64,000 bases of DNA, taken from contig JAYRSJ010000012.1 in the NCBI GenBank assembly GCA_041920215.1, positions 72,944-136,943 of the forward strand. Direction: 5' to 3'. A model generated the notes under the pieces. The model saw nothing but the letters and a program-made list of their open reading frames with translations, made no database searches and had not been told where the DNA came from. The position numbers and the translations under genes are program-made. This DNA comes from JAYRSJ01 sp041920215 (GTDB lineage: Bacteria; Pseudomonadota; Gammaproteobacteria; Burkholderiales; Burkholderiaceae_C). Shown one piece after another: positions 25,214 through 33,499 of the stretch. How positions within the stretch are numbered: the stretch's first letter is position 1; every line of letters starts with the position of its first letter.

Positions 25214-25238
25214 CGCAGGGGCTGCCGCAGCCCCTGCG
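25214..25238. other. Strong hairpin between flgA and flgM
   Basis: CGCAGGGGCTG-CCG-CAGCCCCTGCG is a perfect 11-base stem with a three-base loop. It lies downstream of flgA and just upstream of the flgM FliA promoter. No T run follows in either direction. It may partly insulate flgM from flgA transcription. Confidence 0.5.
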
Positions 25239-25256
25239 AGCACCAACTCCGTGCCT

Positions 25257-26012
25257 TCATAGCAGCACCTCCACCTGTCGGTCCCCCACCGCACGGCCCG
25301 TGACCATGCGGCCATTGTCGAAGCGCACCCTTACCGGCTGGCCTTCCAAGCCCGGCTCCATCGCCCGGCCCAGGCCTTCGACCGCATAGCCCGCCCCCGC
25401 GACCACGACCTTGACCTGCTCGCCAGCCGCAAACCAGCGGCGTTGCGTCAGGCGCTGGCTGCGCACGGCTTCGCCAGCGGCCAGCGGCTGCGCCAGCTGG
25501 CGGCCCAGCACGGGCTGGGCGTCGGGGAAGACCATGCCCGTCTCAACCGCTATATCTATTTCGGCCAGACGCAGATGCTCTTGAGCCAGCACAGTACCGG
25601 CCGGCAGCGCCTGCGCCGCCACCAGGGCCGGCGCATGCACCCGCACCTGCAGCGGCAGGCTCACATTCCAGCGCGCCTGACCGTCGACACAACGCACCCC
25701 GATGCGGGTACGCCCCCACATCTTGAAGCCGCTGGGCAAATAGGGCTGTATCTGCCGGCAGGGCGCCAGGCGCAGACGCCCATCGAGCTGGCCCAGTTCC
25801 ACCTCGACGCGCGCACCCGCAGGCGCACCAGCCTGGGCACCGGTCTTGGCCAGCAGTTCCAGCCGCTCCAGGGTCTGGGCATCCAGGGCCGGCGCCACCG
25901 GGGCTTGCGCCCGGGCAGGCGGCACGCCCCACGCGCCACACAGCAGCAGGCCCAGCGCCAGCAGGCGCAGGCGCTCCAGGGGCAAGGCAGCGGGCAGGGT
26001 GTGAGCAAGCAT
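25257..26012 (-). CDS. flgA: Flagellar basal body P-ring formation chaperone FlgA
   Basis: A 251-residue protein starting MLAHTLPAALPLERLRLLAL. A signal peptide ends near residue 35, after PPARAQA. The C-terminal SAF-like domain contains VLAQEHLRLAEIDIAVE and ends in GRAVGDRQVEVLL. FlgA is a periplasmic chaperone for FlgI P-ring assembly. Cysteines in APCRQIQ and GVRCVDGQ could form a disulfide. It is divergent from flgB across a 165-base interval. Confidence 0.92.
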   Translation of the reverse strand: MLAHTLPAALPLERLRLLALGLLLCGAWGVPPARAQAPVAPALDAQTLERLELLAKTGAQAGAPAGARVEVELGQLDGRLRLAPCRQIQPYLPSGFKMWGRTRIGVRCVDGQARWNVSLPLQVRVHAPALVAAQALPAGTVLAQEHLRLAEIDIAVETGMVFPDAQPVLGRQLAQPLAAGEAVRSQRLTQRRWFAAGEQVKVVVAGAGYAVEGLGRAMEPGLEGQPVRVRFDNGRMVTGRAVGDRQVEVLL

Positions 26013-26177
26013 GGAAGCGACTGTAGACCCCGCCCCGCCGGGCTTAGCCGGGAAATGCGCAGCAAAGCGCCTGCTATTCCCGCTAAAGATTTGCCGACTC
26101 GGCCAACACAATGCCGCAAAGCCCAGGCTGGCGTCCCTCTTTCCTTGGACGCAGCCCACCCCAACGGAGGGCCTGCC

Positions 26178-26591
26178 ATGATCAACCGACTGACCGATGC
26201 CCTGAAGTTCCAGACCGAAGCCTTGGTGCTGCGGTCCGAGCGCCAGCGCCTGCTCGCCAGCAATATCGCCAATGCCGACACGCCCGGCTACCAGTCGCGC
26301 GACATCGATTTCAGCCGGGCACTGCGCGAGGCCACCGGCCAGATCGCCACCAGCGGTGCGCTCAACACCACCAGCAGCGGCCATCTGGCCCCTCTGGCCG
26401 GTGCGCGCGGCGACAGCCAGAAGCTCTATGGCACCGCGGCCCAGACCAATCTGGACAGCAACTCGGTGGACATGGACCGCGAGCGCGCCAACTTTGCCGA
26501 CAACGCGGTCAAGTACGAGGCCACGCTGCGTTTCATCAACGGCTCGGTTCGCACCACGCTGGATGCGATGAAGTCGCACAACGCGCCCTGA
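26178..26591 (+). CDS. flgB: Flagellar proximal rod protein FlgB
   Basis: A 137-residue rod protein starting MINRLTDALKFQTEALVLRS. The N-terminal flagellar rod motif is ASNIANADTPGYQSRD, and the C-terminal helix ends in VRTTLDAMKSHNAP. It is exported by the flagellar type III apparatus and forms the proximal rod with FlgC, FlgF and FliE. CGGAGG lies ten bases before the ATG. It is the first gene of the rightward flgBCDEFGHIJKL operon. Confidence 0.96.
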   Translation: MINRLTDALKFQTEALVLRSERQRLLASNIANADTPGYQSRDIDFSRALREATGQIATSGALNTTSSGHLAPLAGARGDSQKLYGTAAQTNLDSNSVDMDRERANFADNAVKYEATLRFINGSVRTTLDAMKSHNAP

Positions 26592-26614
26592 GCGCGCTAG
26601 CACCAGGAGGCCCC

Positions 26615-27031
26615 ATGTCCATGTTCCAGATCTTCAATGTGTCCGGCAGCGCGGTCAGCGCGCAGAGCCAGCGCCTCAATGTGGTGGCCAGCAATCTGGC
26701 CAACGCCGACACGGTGGCCGGTCCGGACGGCCAGGCCTACAAGGCCCGTCAGGTGGTGTTCCAGACCCAGCTGGTCGGCGCGGCCAACGATCTGGGCGCG
26801 GCCGGCGTGCGGGTGGCCCAGATCAGCGAGGACCCCAGCGAGGGCCGTCGCGTGCTGGACCCCAAGCATCCGCAGGCCGATGCCGAGGGCTATGTGACCT
26901 ACAGCAATGTCAACACCGTCGAGGAGATGGTCAACATGATCTCCGCCTCGCGCTCCTATCAAAACAATATCGAGGTCATGAGCACGGCCAAGAGCCTGCT
27001 GCTCAAGACGCTGCAGCTCGGCCAGTCCTGA
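26615..27031 (+). CDS. flgC: Flagellar rod protein FlgC
   Basis: A 138-residue protein starting MSMFQIFNVSGSAVSAQSQR. The N-terminal motif is VVASNLANADTVAGPDGQAY. The C-terminal helical segment is VNTVEEMVNMISASRSYQNN followed by IEVMSTAKSLLLKTLQ. It forms the proximal rod with FlgB and FlgF. AGGAGG sits upstream of the ATG, supporting this start. It is the second gene of the flg operon. Confidence 0.96.
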   Translation: MSMFQIFNVSGSAVSAQSQRLNVVASNLANADTVAGPDGQAYKARQVVFQTQLVGAANDLGAAGVRVAQISEDPSEGRRVLDPKHPQADAEGYVTYSNVNTVEEMVNMISASRSYQNNIEVMSTAKSLLLKTLQLGQS

Positions 27032-27061
27032 TACCCATTGCGCTGAACAGAAGGCCACACC

Positions 27062-27715
27062 ATGGACGTGAGCAGCATTAACAAAAGCCTGAGCGGCAAC
27101 AGCGGCCTGGCCAACCAGAACGCGGCCGACACCCAGGATCGCTTCCTGAAGCTGCTGGTTGCGCAGATGCAGAACCAGGATCCGATGAACCCGCTGGACA
27201 ATGCCCAGGTGACCAGCCAGATGGCACAGATCCAGACCGTGACCGGCATCACCGGCCTGTCCAACAGCATCAAGGACCTGGGCAGCCAGTTCACGCAGAT
27301 GCAGGCGCTGCAGAGCGTGGCCCTGGTGGGTCGCGATGTCACGCTGGCGGCCAGCAATGTGGTCATCAAGCAGGTCGACGGCAAGCCGGTCGGCCAGGGC
27401 GCCTTCGATCTCAGCGGGGCGGCAGACACGGTCAAGATCGAGGTGCTGAGCCCGGCCGGCGCCGTCATCGACACGATAGACATGGGCGCCCAGAGCGCCG
27501 GTCTGCACAAATTCAGCTGGCCCGCCGAGAAGGGCGCGGGCTATGAGAACGGCCTGAGCTTCCGCGTCAGCGCCACGCGCGGCGCGGCCCAGGTCAGCAC
27601 CACCACCTACGCCACCGACAAAGTCGTGGCGGTCAACACCAACGGCGCCCGCCTGCAGGTCAAGCTCGAAGGCCTGGGCATCGTGGATTACAGCGTCATC
27701 AAGCTGGTCGACTGA
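27062..27715 (+). CDS. flgD: Flagellar hook cap/scaffold protein FlgD
   Basis: A 217-residue protein starting MDVSSINKSLSGNSGLANQN. The conserved N-terminal export and cap region includes DRFLKLLVAQMQNQDPMNPL and DNAQVTSQMAQIQTVTGI. The C-terminal FlgD Ig-like/tudor part follows. FlgD caps the growing hook so that FlgE subunits assemble, then leaves. It lies between flgC and flgE, in operon order. Confidence 0.96.
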   Translation: MDVSSINKSLSGNSGLANQNAADTQDRFLKLLVAQMQNQDPMNPLDNAQVTSQMAQIQTVTGITGLSNSIKDLGSQFTQMQALQSVALVGRDVTLAASNVVIKQVDGKPVGQGAFDLSGAADTVKIEVLSPAGAVIDTIDMGAQSAGLHKFSWPAEKGAGYENGLSFRVSATRGAAQVSTTTYATDKVVAVNTNGARLQVKLEGLGIVDYSVIKLVD

Positions 27716-27752
27716 CAGCAGCCGCGGCTGACTCTTCGTTCAAGGACACATC

Positions 27753-29177
27753 ATGAGCTTCCAACAAGGCCTCTCCGGACTGAACGCCTCCAGCAAGAAC
27801 CTGGACGTGATCGGCAACAACATCGCCAATGCCAACACCTACGGCGTCAAGTCCTCGCGCGCCGAGTTCGCCGATATGTACGCCGCCGCGCTCAATGGCG
27901 CCGGTGCCGGCCAGGTGGGCATCGGCGTGCAGCTGGCCGCGGTATCGCAGCAGTTCACACAGGGCAATATCACCACCACCGAAAGCCCGATGGATCTGGC
28001 GATCAACGGCGGCGGCTTCTTCCAGCTCAGCGACGGCCGCAACCCGACGCTCTACACCCGCAACGGCCAGTTCAAGCTGGACCGCGAAGGCTTCATCGTC
28101 AGCAACAGCGGCCTCAAGCTGCAGGGCTACCCGGCCGACGGCAACGGGGTGATACAGCCGGGGCTGGCGCAATCGCTGCAGCTCCCCACCAAGGGCATAG
28201 ACCCCAAGGTGACGGACGAGATCAAGATGGAGTTCAACCTCGATTCGCGCGCCCGCCCCACCGCGCCGCGCGATGTGGACGGCAACGAGCTGCCCGGCAT
28301 CACGCTGGACAACTCGGCCACCTACAACAACGCGACCTCGCTGACCGTCTACGACGCCAAGGGCCAGCCGATCGCACTGACCCTGTACTTCCAGCGCAGC
28401 GCGATGCTGGACACCGATGGCGACGGCGCCGGCGACTATATGCCGGCCCATCTGCTGGACCCCACCCAGCCGGTCGACACCACGATTGGCAATACCGTGT
28501 GGAACGTCTATGCGACGGCCAACGGCACGCCGGTGGCCTTCGACGCGGCCGGCAACACGATCGAGCTGGACACCGAGGGCAATCCGACCACGCCCTACAC
28601 CACCATGTCCTTCCTGCCGCAGGGCGGCGCGCCGGTGACGCCCAACACCCTGCTGGACCTGAAGGTACCGCCCGGCGTCAATGCCGCCGGCGCACCGACG
28701 CTGGGCATTCCCATCGACGCCAGCGATCCCAGCGTGCCCGGCATCAGCTTCGATCTGCGTGCCGCCACCGAGAACGGCTCCACCTTCGCCGTCACCGACC
28801 TGACCCAGAACGGCTATGCGCCGGGCCAGCTGACCGGCATCATCGTCGAGAAGAACGGCATCGTCACCGCCCGCTACTCCAACGGCGAGTCCAAGCCGGC
28901 CGGCCAGGTCGAACTCGCCACCTTCCGCAATGCCCAGGGCCTGCAGCCGCTGGGGGGCAATGTCTGGACCCGCACATTTGCCTCCGGCGAGGCGGTGGTG
29001 GGTACGCCCGGCGACGGCAATATGGGCACCATCCAGGCCGGCGCGCTGGAGGAGTCGAATGTGGATCTGACCGCCGAGCTGGTGAATATGGTCACCGCCC
29101 AGCGCACCTACCAGGCCAATGCCCAGACCATCAAGACCCAGGACCAGGTCATGCAGACCCTGGTGAACCTGCGCTGA
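27753..29177 (+). CDS. flgE: Flagellar hook protein FlgE
   Basis: A 474-residue hook subunit starting MSFQQGLSGLNASSKNLDVI. The N-terminal motif is GNNIANANTYGVKSSRAEFA. The C-terminal D0 region has TAELVNMVTAQRTYQANAQT and IKTQDQVMQTLVNLR. It is longer than the E. coli FlgE (402 residues), with extra variable surface domains in the middle. It polymerises into the flexible hook. It is in operon order after flgD. Confidence 0.97.
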   Translation: MSFQQGLSGLNASSKNLDVIGNNIANANTYGVKSSRAEFADMYAAALNGAGAGQVGIGVQLAAVSQQFTQGNITTTESPMDLAINGGGFFQLSDGRNPTLYTRNGQFKLDREGFIVSNSGLKLQGYPADGNGVIQPGLAQSLQLPTKGIDPKVTDEIKMEFNLDSRARPTAPRDVDGNELPGITLDNSATYNNATSLTVYDAKGQPIALTLYFQRSAMLDTDGDGAGDYMPAHLLDPTQPVDTTIGNTVWNVYATANGTPVAFDAAGNTIELDTEGNPTTPYTTMSFLPQGGAPVTPNTLLDLKVPPGVNAAGAPTLGIPIDASDPSVPGISFDLRAATENGSTFAVTDLTQNGYAPGQLTGIIVEKNGIVTARYSNGESKPAGQVELATFRNAQGLQPLGGNVWTRTFASGEAVVGTPGDGNMGTIQAGALEESNVDLTAELVNMVTAQRTYQANAQTIKTQDQVMQTLVNLR

Positions 29178-29212
29178 TGGGACTGAGCCCGCAAGCGCGC
29201 TGAGGAACTGCC

Positions 29213-29938
29213 ATGGACCGCATGATTTACCTGTCGATGGCCGGGGCCAAGGCCTCGATGCAGCGCCAGGATGTGCTGGCCAACAACCTGGCCAATGTCT
29301 CCACCAACGGCTTCCGGGCCGAGATGGCCGCCTTCCGTGCGGTGCCGGTGCGCGGCGACGGCGCCAGCACCCGCGCCTATGCGCTGGAGACCACGATAGG
29401 CTACAAGCCCGATGCCGGCGTGGTGCAGGCCACCGGCCGCAATCTGGATGTGGCCATGCAGGGCAACGCCTGGCTGGCGGTGCAGGGGCTGGACGGCACC
29501 GAGGCCTACACCCGGGCCGGCGCGATGGATGTCAATGCCGAGGGTCTGCTGGTGCTGCGCAACGGCTTGCAGGTGCTGGGCGATGGCGGTCCCATCAATG
29601 TGCCACCCGATGCCGAGGTGCAGATCGGCAGCGACGGCACGGTGACCGCCAAGGCCCCCAACGCCAACCCGACCAATATTGGCCGGCTCAAGCTGGTGAC
29701 ACCCGAGACCCCGCTGACGCGTGGCGCCGACGGCCTGTTCCGTGCCACCGACGGTGATCTGCCGGCCGATCCGGCCGCCCGGCTGCAGGACGGCGCGCTG
29801 GAGGGCAGCAATGTCAGCCCGGTCGAGACCATGGTCTCGATGATCGCAGCGGCCCGTCAGTTCGAGCAGCAGATGAAGCTGCTGCAGATTGCCCAGACCC
29901 AGGGCCAGCAGTCCGCCAAGCTGCTTGGCACGACTTAA
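29213..29938 (+). CDS. flgF: Flagellar proximal rod protein FlgF
   Basis: A 241-residue rod protein starting MDRMIYLSMAGAKASMQRQD. The family motif is VLANNLANVSTNGFRAEMAA. The C-terminal segment includes NVSPVETMVSMIAAARQFEQ and QMKLLQIAQ. It belongs to the FlgF/FlgG rod family and is separated from flgG by 14 bases. Its length matches the family. Confidence 0.96.
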   Translation: MDRMIYLSMAGAKASMQRQDVLANNLANVSTNGFRAEMAAFRAVPVRGDGASTRAYALETTIGYKPDAGVVQATGRNLDVAMQGNAWLAVQGLDGTEAYTRAGAMDVNAEGLLVLRNGLQVLGDGGPINVPPDAEVQIGSDGTVTAKAPNANPTNIGRLKLVTPETPLTRGADGLFRATDGDLPADPAARLQDGALEGSNVSPVETMVSMIAAARQFEQQMKLLQIAQTQGQQSAKLLGTT

Positions 29939-29952
29939 ACCAAGGACGCGCC

Positions 29953-30735
29953 ATGATTCGCTCGCTCTGGATTGCCAAGACCGGCATGGAAGCCCAGCAG
30001 ACCCAGCTGGACAATATCTCGCACAACCTCGCCAACGTTGCCACCAATGGCTACAAGCGTTCGCATGCGGTGTTCGAGGACCTGATCTACCAGAACCTGC
30101 GCCAGAGCGGCGCCAACACCACCGAGCAGACCCAGCTGCCCACCGGCCTGCAGGTCGGCCTGGGCGTGCGCCCGGTGGCCACCTCGCGCATCTTCAGCCA
30201 GGGCAATCTGCAGCAGACCACCAACAACCTCGATCTGGCGATCAAGGGTCAGGGCTTCTTCCAGATCCAGCTGCCCGATGGCACCACCGCCTACAGCCGC
30301 GACGGCAGCTTCCAGCTCGACGCCAATGGTCAGATCGTCACCAACAACGGCTACACCCTGCTGCCCGGTATCACCGTGCCGGCCAATGCGCAGAGCCTCA
30401 CCGTGGGCCAGGACGGCACCGTCAGCGTGACGCTGCCGGGCGAGGCTCAGCCCCAGACCCTGGGCCAGATCCAGCTGGCCAGCTTCGTCAATCCGGCCGG
30501 CCTCGATCCGCGCGGCCAGAACCTCTATGCCGAGACCGCCTCCTCCGGCACGCCCAATGCCGGCGCCCCCAATGCCAACGGCCTGGGTGCACTGCAGCAG
30601 GGCTTCGTCGAGACGTCCAATGTCAATGTGGTCGAGGAGCTGGTGCAGATGATCCAGACCCAGCGCGCCTACGAGCTCAACTCCAAGGCGGTGCAGACCT
30701 CGGACCAGATGCTGCAGAAGCTCGGCCAGCTCTGA
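29953..30735 (+). CDS. flgG: Flagellar distal rod protein FlgG
   Basis: A 260-residue protein starting MIRSLWIAKTGMEAQQTQLD. The N-terminal signature is ISHNLANVATNGYKRSHAVF, and the C-terminal end is NVVEELVQMIQTQRAYELNS then KAVQTSDQMLQKLGQL. It forms the distal rod. The middle domain carries typical FlgG strands (GNLQQTTNNLDLAIKGQGFF). It lies between flgF and flgH. Confidence 0.97.
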   Translation: MIRSLWIAKTGMEAQQTQLDNISHNLANVATNGYKRSHAVFEDLIYQNLRQSGANTTEQTQLPTGLQVGLGVRPVATSRIFSQGNLQQTTNNLDLAIKGQGFFQIQLPDGTTAYSRDGSFQLDANGQIVTNNGYTLLPGITVPANAQSLTVGQDGTVSVTLPGEAQPQTLGQIQLASFVNPAGLDPRGQNLYAETASSGTPNAGAPNANGLGALQQGFVETSNVNVVEELVQMIQTQRAYELNSKAVQTSDQMLQKLGQL

Positions 30736-30749
30736 GCGGAGTCCAACTG

Positions 30750-31424
30750 ATGAGAACGCTTGCCACCGCCCTGGCCGCCTCGGCCCTCCTTGGCCTCAGC
30801 GGCTGCGCCGCGCTGCAGCAGCCCAGCGTCGAGCTGCAAAGCGCGCCCGTGGTGCAGTTGCCCCATGTGCCGCCCGCCCAGCCCAGCAATGGTGCGATCT
30901 ACCAGGCCAGCAGCTACCGGCCGCTGTTCGAGGATCACCGCGCGCGCCTGGTCGGCGACACGCTGACGGTACAGATCGTCGAGCGCATCAGCGCCACCCA
31001 GAGCTCCAGCAGCGCGCTGGATCGCAGCGGCAGCATCGACGCGGCAATCACCGCCCTGCCCGGCGTCGCCGCCAACTCCTTCGGCCGTGCCAGCATCGGC
31101 GCCAACAGCGCCACCGCCGCCGCCGGCAGCGGCAGCAATGCCAACAGCAACGATTTCTCGGGCACCATCACCGCGGTCGTCACCGGAGTGCTGCCCAACG
31201 GCCATCTGATGATCACCGGCGAGAAGCAGATCGGCGTCAACCACAATGTCGACGTGCTGCGCTTCTCCGGCCAGGTCGACCCGCGCAGCATCCAGCGTGG
31301 CAATAGCGTGCCCTCGGCGGCGGTGGCCAATGTGCGCATCGAGCAGCGCGGCCGCGGCGCCTATGGCCAGGCCACCGGAATAGGCTGGTTGTCGCGCTTC
31401 TTTTTGAGTCTTTCGCCGACTTAA
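30750..31424 (+). CDS. flgH: Flagellar L-ring lipoprotein FlgH
   Basis: A 224-residue outer-membrane lipoprotein. The signal peptide, MRTLATALAASALLGLSGC, has the lipobox LSGC with Cys19 as the lipidated residue. The conserved L-ring block has SYRPLFEDHRARLVGDTLTV, and the C-terminus is VANVRIEQRGRGAYGQATGI then WLSRFFLSLSPT. It forms the L ring around the rod in the outer membrane. An alternative upstream start in the same frame would run through flgG, so this start is preferred. Confidence 0.96.
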   Translation: MRTLATALAASALLGLSGCAALQQPSVELQSAPVVQLPHVPPAQPSNGAIYQASSYRPLFEDHRARLVGDTLTVQIVERISATQSSSSALDRSGSIDAAITALPGVAANSFGRASIGANSATAAAGSGSNANSNDFSGTITAVVTGVLPNGHLMITGEKQIGVNHNVDVLRFSGQVDPRSIQRGNSVPSAAVANVRIEQRGRGAYGQATGIGWLSRFFLSLSPT

Positions 31425-31469
31425 GTTTCTCCAGAATCGGTCGCACAAGCTCCCCACTGTGCGACCACC

Positions 31470-32606
31470 ATGCCCCGCCTCCTGCCCTCCACGATCAAGC
31501 CGCTGCTGGCGCTGTGCCTGGCACTGGCCGCGTTGATGGCCACCTTGCTGGCCGGCCCGGCCGCCGCGGCCCGCATCAAGGAAGTCGCCAACGTGGCCGG
31601 CGTGCGCAGCAACCCGCTGACCGGCTACGGCCTGGTGGTAGGTCTGGACGGCACCGGTGACCAGACCACCCAAGCCCCCTTCACCGGCCAGAGCCTGGCC
31701 GCGATGCTGCAGCAGTTCGGCGTGATCCTGCCGCCGGGCGTGACGATGCAGCCGCGCAATATCGCCGCGGTGATGGTCACCGCCCAGCTGCCGGCCTTCG
31801 CCCAGCCCGGCCAGGCGGTCGATGTGGTGGTGGCCTCCATAGGCAATGCCAAGAGCCTGCGCGGCGGCACGCTGATCGCCACGCCGCTGCGCGGTGCGGA
31901 CGGCCAGATCTATGCGCTGGCCCAGGGCAATCTGATCGTCGGCGGCGCCGGCGCCTCGGCCGGCGGCTCCAAGGTGCAGATCAACCATCTGAGCGCTGGC
32001 CGCATTCCCAGCGGCGCCAACGTCGAGCGCAGCGTACCGACCGCACTGCAGCTGGGCGATAGCATTCAGCTCGACCTCAATGCCGCCGACTTCAACACCG
32101 CCCGCGCGGTGGCCGCCGCGATCAACCGCGCCAAGGGCGCCGGCACGGCCCAGGCGCTGGATGGCCGGGTCGTGCGGGTGCGTGCGCCGATGGATCCCAA
32201 CGAGCGTGTCGGCTTCCTGGCCGATATGGAGAACCTGCCGCTGGAGCTGGCCACGCCGGCAGCCCGCATCGTCATCAACGCACGCACCGGCTCGGTGGTG
32301 ATGAACCAGGCCGTGACGCTGGCCGCCTGTGCGGTGGCCCATGGCAGCCTGTCAGTGACGATCAGCTCCACCCCCATCATCAGCCAGCCCGGCCCGCTGT
32401 CCGGCGGCCAGACCACGGTGGCCGAGAAGACCGATATCGCGATCCGCCAGGAGCCGGGCTCCTTGATTCAGCTGCCGGCCGGTGCCAAGCTTGCCGACGT
32501 GGTCAACGCACTCAATGCGCTGGGCGCCACACCGCAGGACCTGCTCGCCATCCTGCAGGCGATGAAGACCGCCGGTGCGCTCAATGCCGAGCTGGAGGTG
32601 ATCTGA
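31470..32606 (+). CDS. flgI: Flagellar P-ring protein FlgI
   Basis: A 378-residue periplasmic protein. A signal peptide with hydrophobic core LLALCLALAALMATLLAGPA ends near residue 33. The mature part has the FlgI block IKEVANVAGVRSNPLTGYGL then VVGLDGTGDQTTQAPFTGQS. The C-terminus, LNALGATPQDLLAILQAMKT, is typical. It forms the P ring in the periplasm with FlgA help. The stop overlaps the flgJ start by one base (TGATG). Confidence 0.97.
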   Translation: MPRLLPSTIKPLLALCLALAALMATLLAGPAAAARIKEVANVAGVRSNPLTGYGLVVGLDGTGDQTTQAPFTGQSLAAMLQQFGVILPPGVTMQPRNIAAVMVTAQLPAFAQPGQAVDVVVASIGNAKSLRGGTLIATPLRGADGQIYALAQGNLIVGGAGASAGGSKVQINHLSAGRIPSGANVERSVPTALQLGDSIQLDLNAADFNTARAVAAAINRAKGAGTAQALDGRVVRVRAPMDPNERVGFLADMENLPLELATPAARIVINARTGSVVMNQAVTLAACAVAHGSLSVTISSTPIISQPGPLSGGQTTVAEKTDIAIRQEPGSLIQLPAGAKLADVVNALNALGATPQDLLAILQAMKTAGALNAELEVI

Positions 32607-33466
32607 TGAGCTTCAAGCCCTTCAACCCGGCTGCGCTGAGCACGCCCAGCGGCGATCACCGCAGCATCGAGGCCCTGCGCGCCGCCGCCGCCCGCGACCC
32701 CAAGTCCAGCATCAAGGAAACCGCGCGCCAGTTCGAGTCGCTGTTCATGCAGGAGGTGATGAAGAGCATGCGCGCCGCCACCCTGTCCTCGGGCATGCTG
32801 GAAAACTCGGCCACCCAGATGGGCACCGAGATGCTGGATACCCAGTTCGCCGGCAAGCTGACCGGCCTGCCCGGCGGCCTGTCCGAGGCGATCGCCCGCC
32901 AGCTGCAGCGCCAGATGGGCCTGGCCGACGATACGCCGGCACAGACCCAGCCGCTGCCGGCGCTGGCCAAGCGCAATATCGCACCGCATGTGCAGGATTT
33001 CATCCAGCGCCACGACGACGCGGCCAAGGCCGCCGAGCAGCAGACCGGCATTCCGGCCAGCTTCATGCTGGCCCAGGCGGCTCACGAGTCGGGCTGGGGC
33101 CGGCGCGAGATCAAGCTCAAGGATGGCAGCTCCAGCCACAATGTGTTCGGCATCAAGGCCACCTCTGCCTGGCAAGGCCCGGTGGCCGAGGTGACCACCA
33201 CCGAGTTCATCGACGGCAAGGCCCGCAAGGTCGTGGCCAAGTTCCGCGCCTATGCCAGCTATGAAGAGGCCTTCAAGGACTACGCCAAGCTGCTGGGCAG
33301 CAATGCCCGCTACAGCGAGGTGGTGGCCAAGGCGCGCAGCGGCGGCAATGCCGCCAGCTTCGCCCAGGGCCTGCAGAAGGCCGGCTACGCCACCGACCCC
33401 GAGTACGCCAGCAAGCTGGCGCGCGTGATCAACACCACGGTGCGCGTGCAGCGCGCCATGGCCTGA
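32606..33466 (+). CDS. flgJ: Flagellar rod assembly muramidase FlgJ
   Basis: A 286-residue two-domain protein starting MSFKPFNPAALSTPSGDHRS. The N-terminal rod-scaffolding domain has ARQFESLFMQEVMKSMRAAT. The C-terminal glucosaminidase/muramidase-type domain from about residue 125 has the catalytic glutamate E161 in AQAAHESGWGRREIK and the later KYDNAFGIK-like SHNVFGIKATSAWQGP. FlgJ digests peptidoglycan locally so the rod can pass. It is the usual dual-function form of beta- and gammaproteobacteria. Confidence 0.96.
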   Translation: MSFKPFNPAALSTPSGDHRSIEALRAAAARDPKSSIKETARQFESLFMQEVMKSMRAATLSSGMLENSATQMGTEMLDTQFAGKLTGLPGGLSEAIARQLQRQMGLADDTPAQTQPLPALAKRNIAPHVQDFIQRHDDAAKAAEQQTGIPASFMLAQAAHESGWGRREIKLKDGSSSHNVFGIKATSAWQGPVAEVTTTEFIDGKARKVVAKFRAYASYEEAFKDYAKLLGSNARYSEVVAKARSGGNAASFAQGLQKAGYATDPEYASKLARVINTTVRVQRAMA

Positions 33467-33499
33467 GGCCGCGCGCCGGACTGAGGACAAGGACCAGCC

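Noticed and set aside
26084..26108. TAAAG ... GGCCAACA before flgB as a FliA promoter
   Set aside because: The -10 part, CCAACAC or GCCAACA, does not fit GCCGATA and the spacing is off; an early operon should not need FliA.
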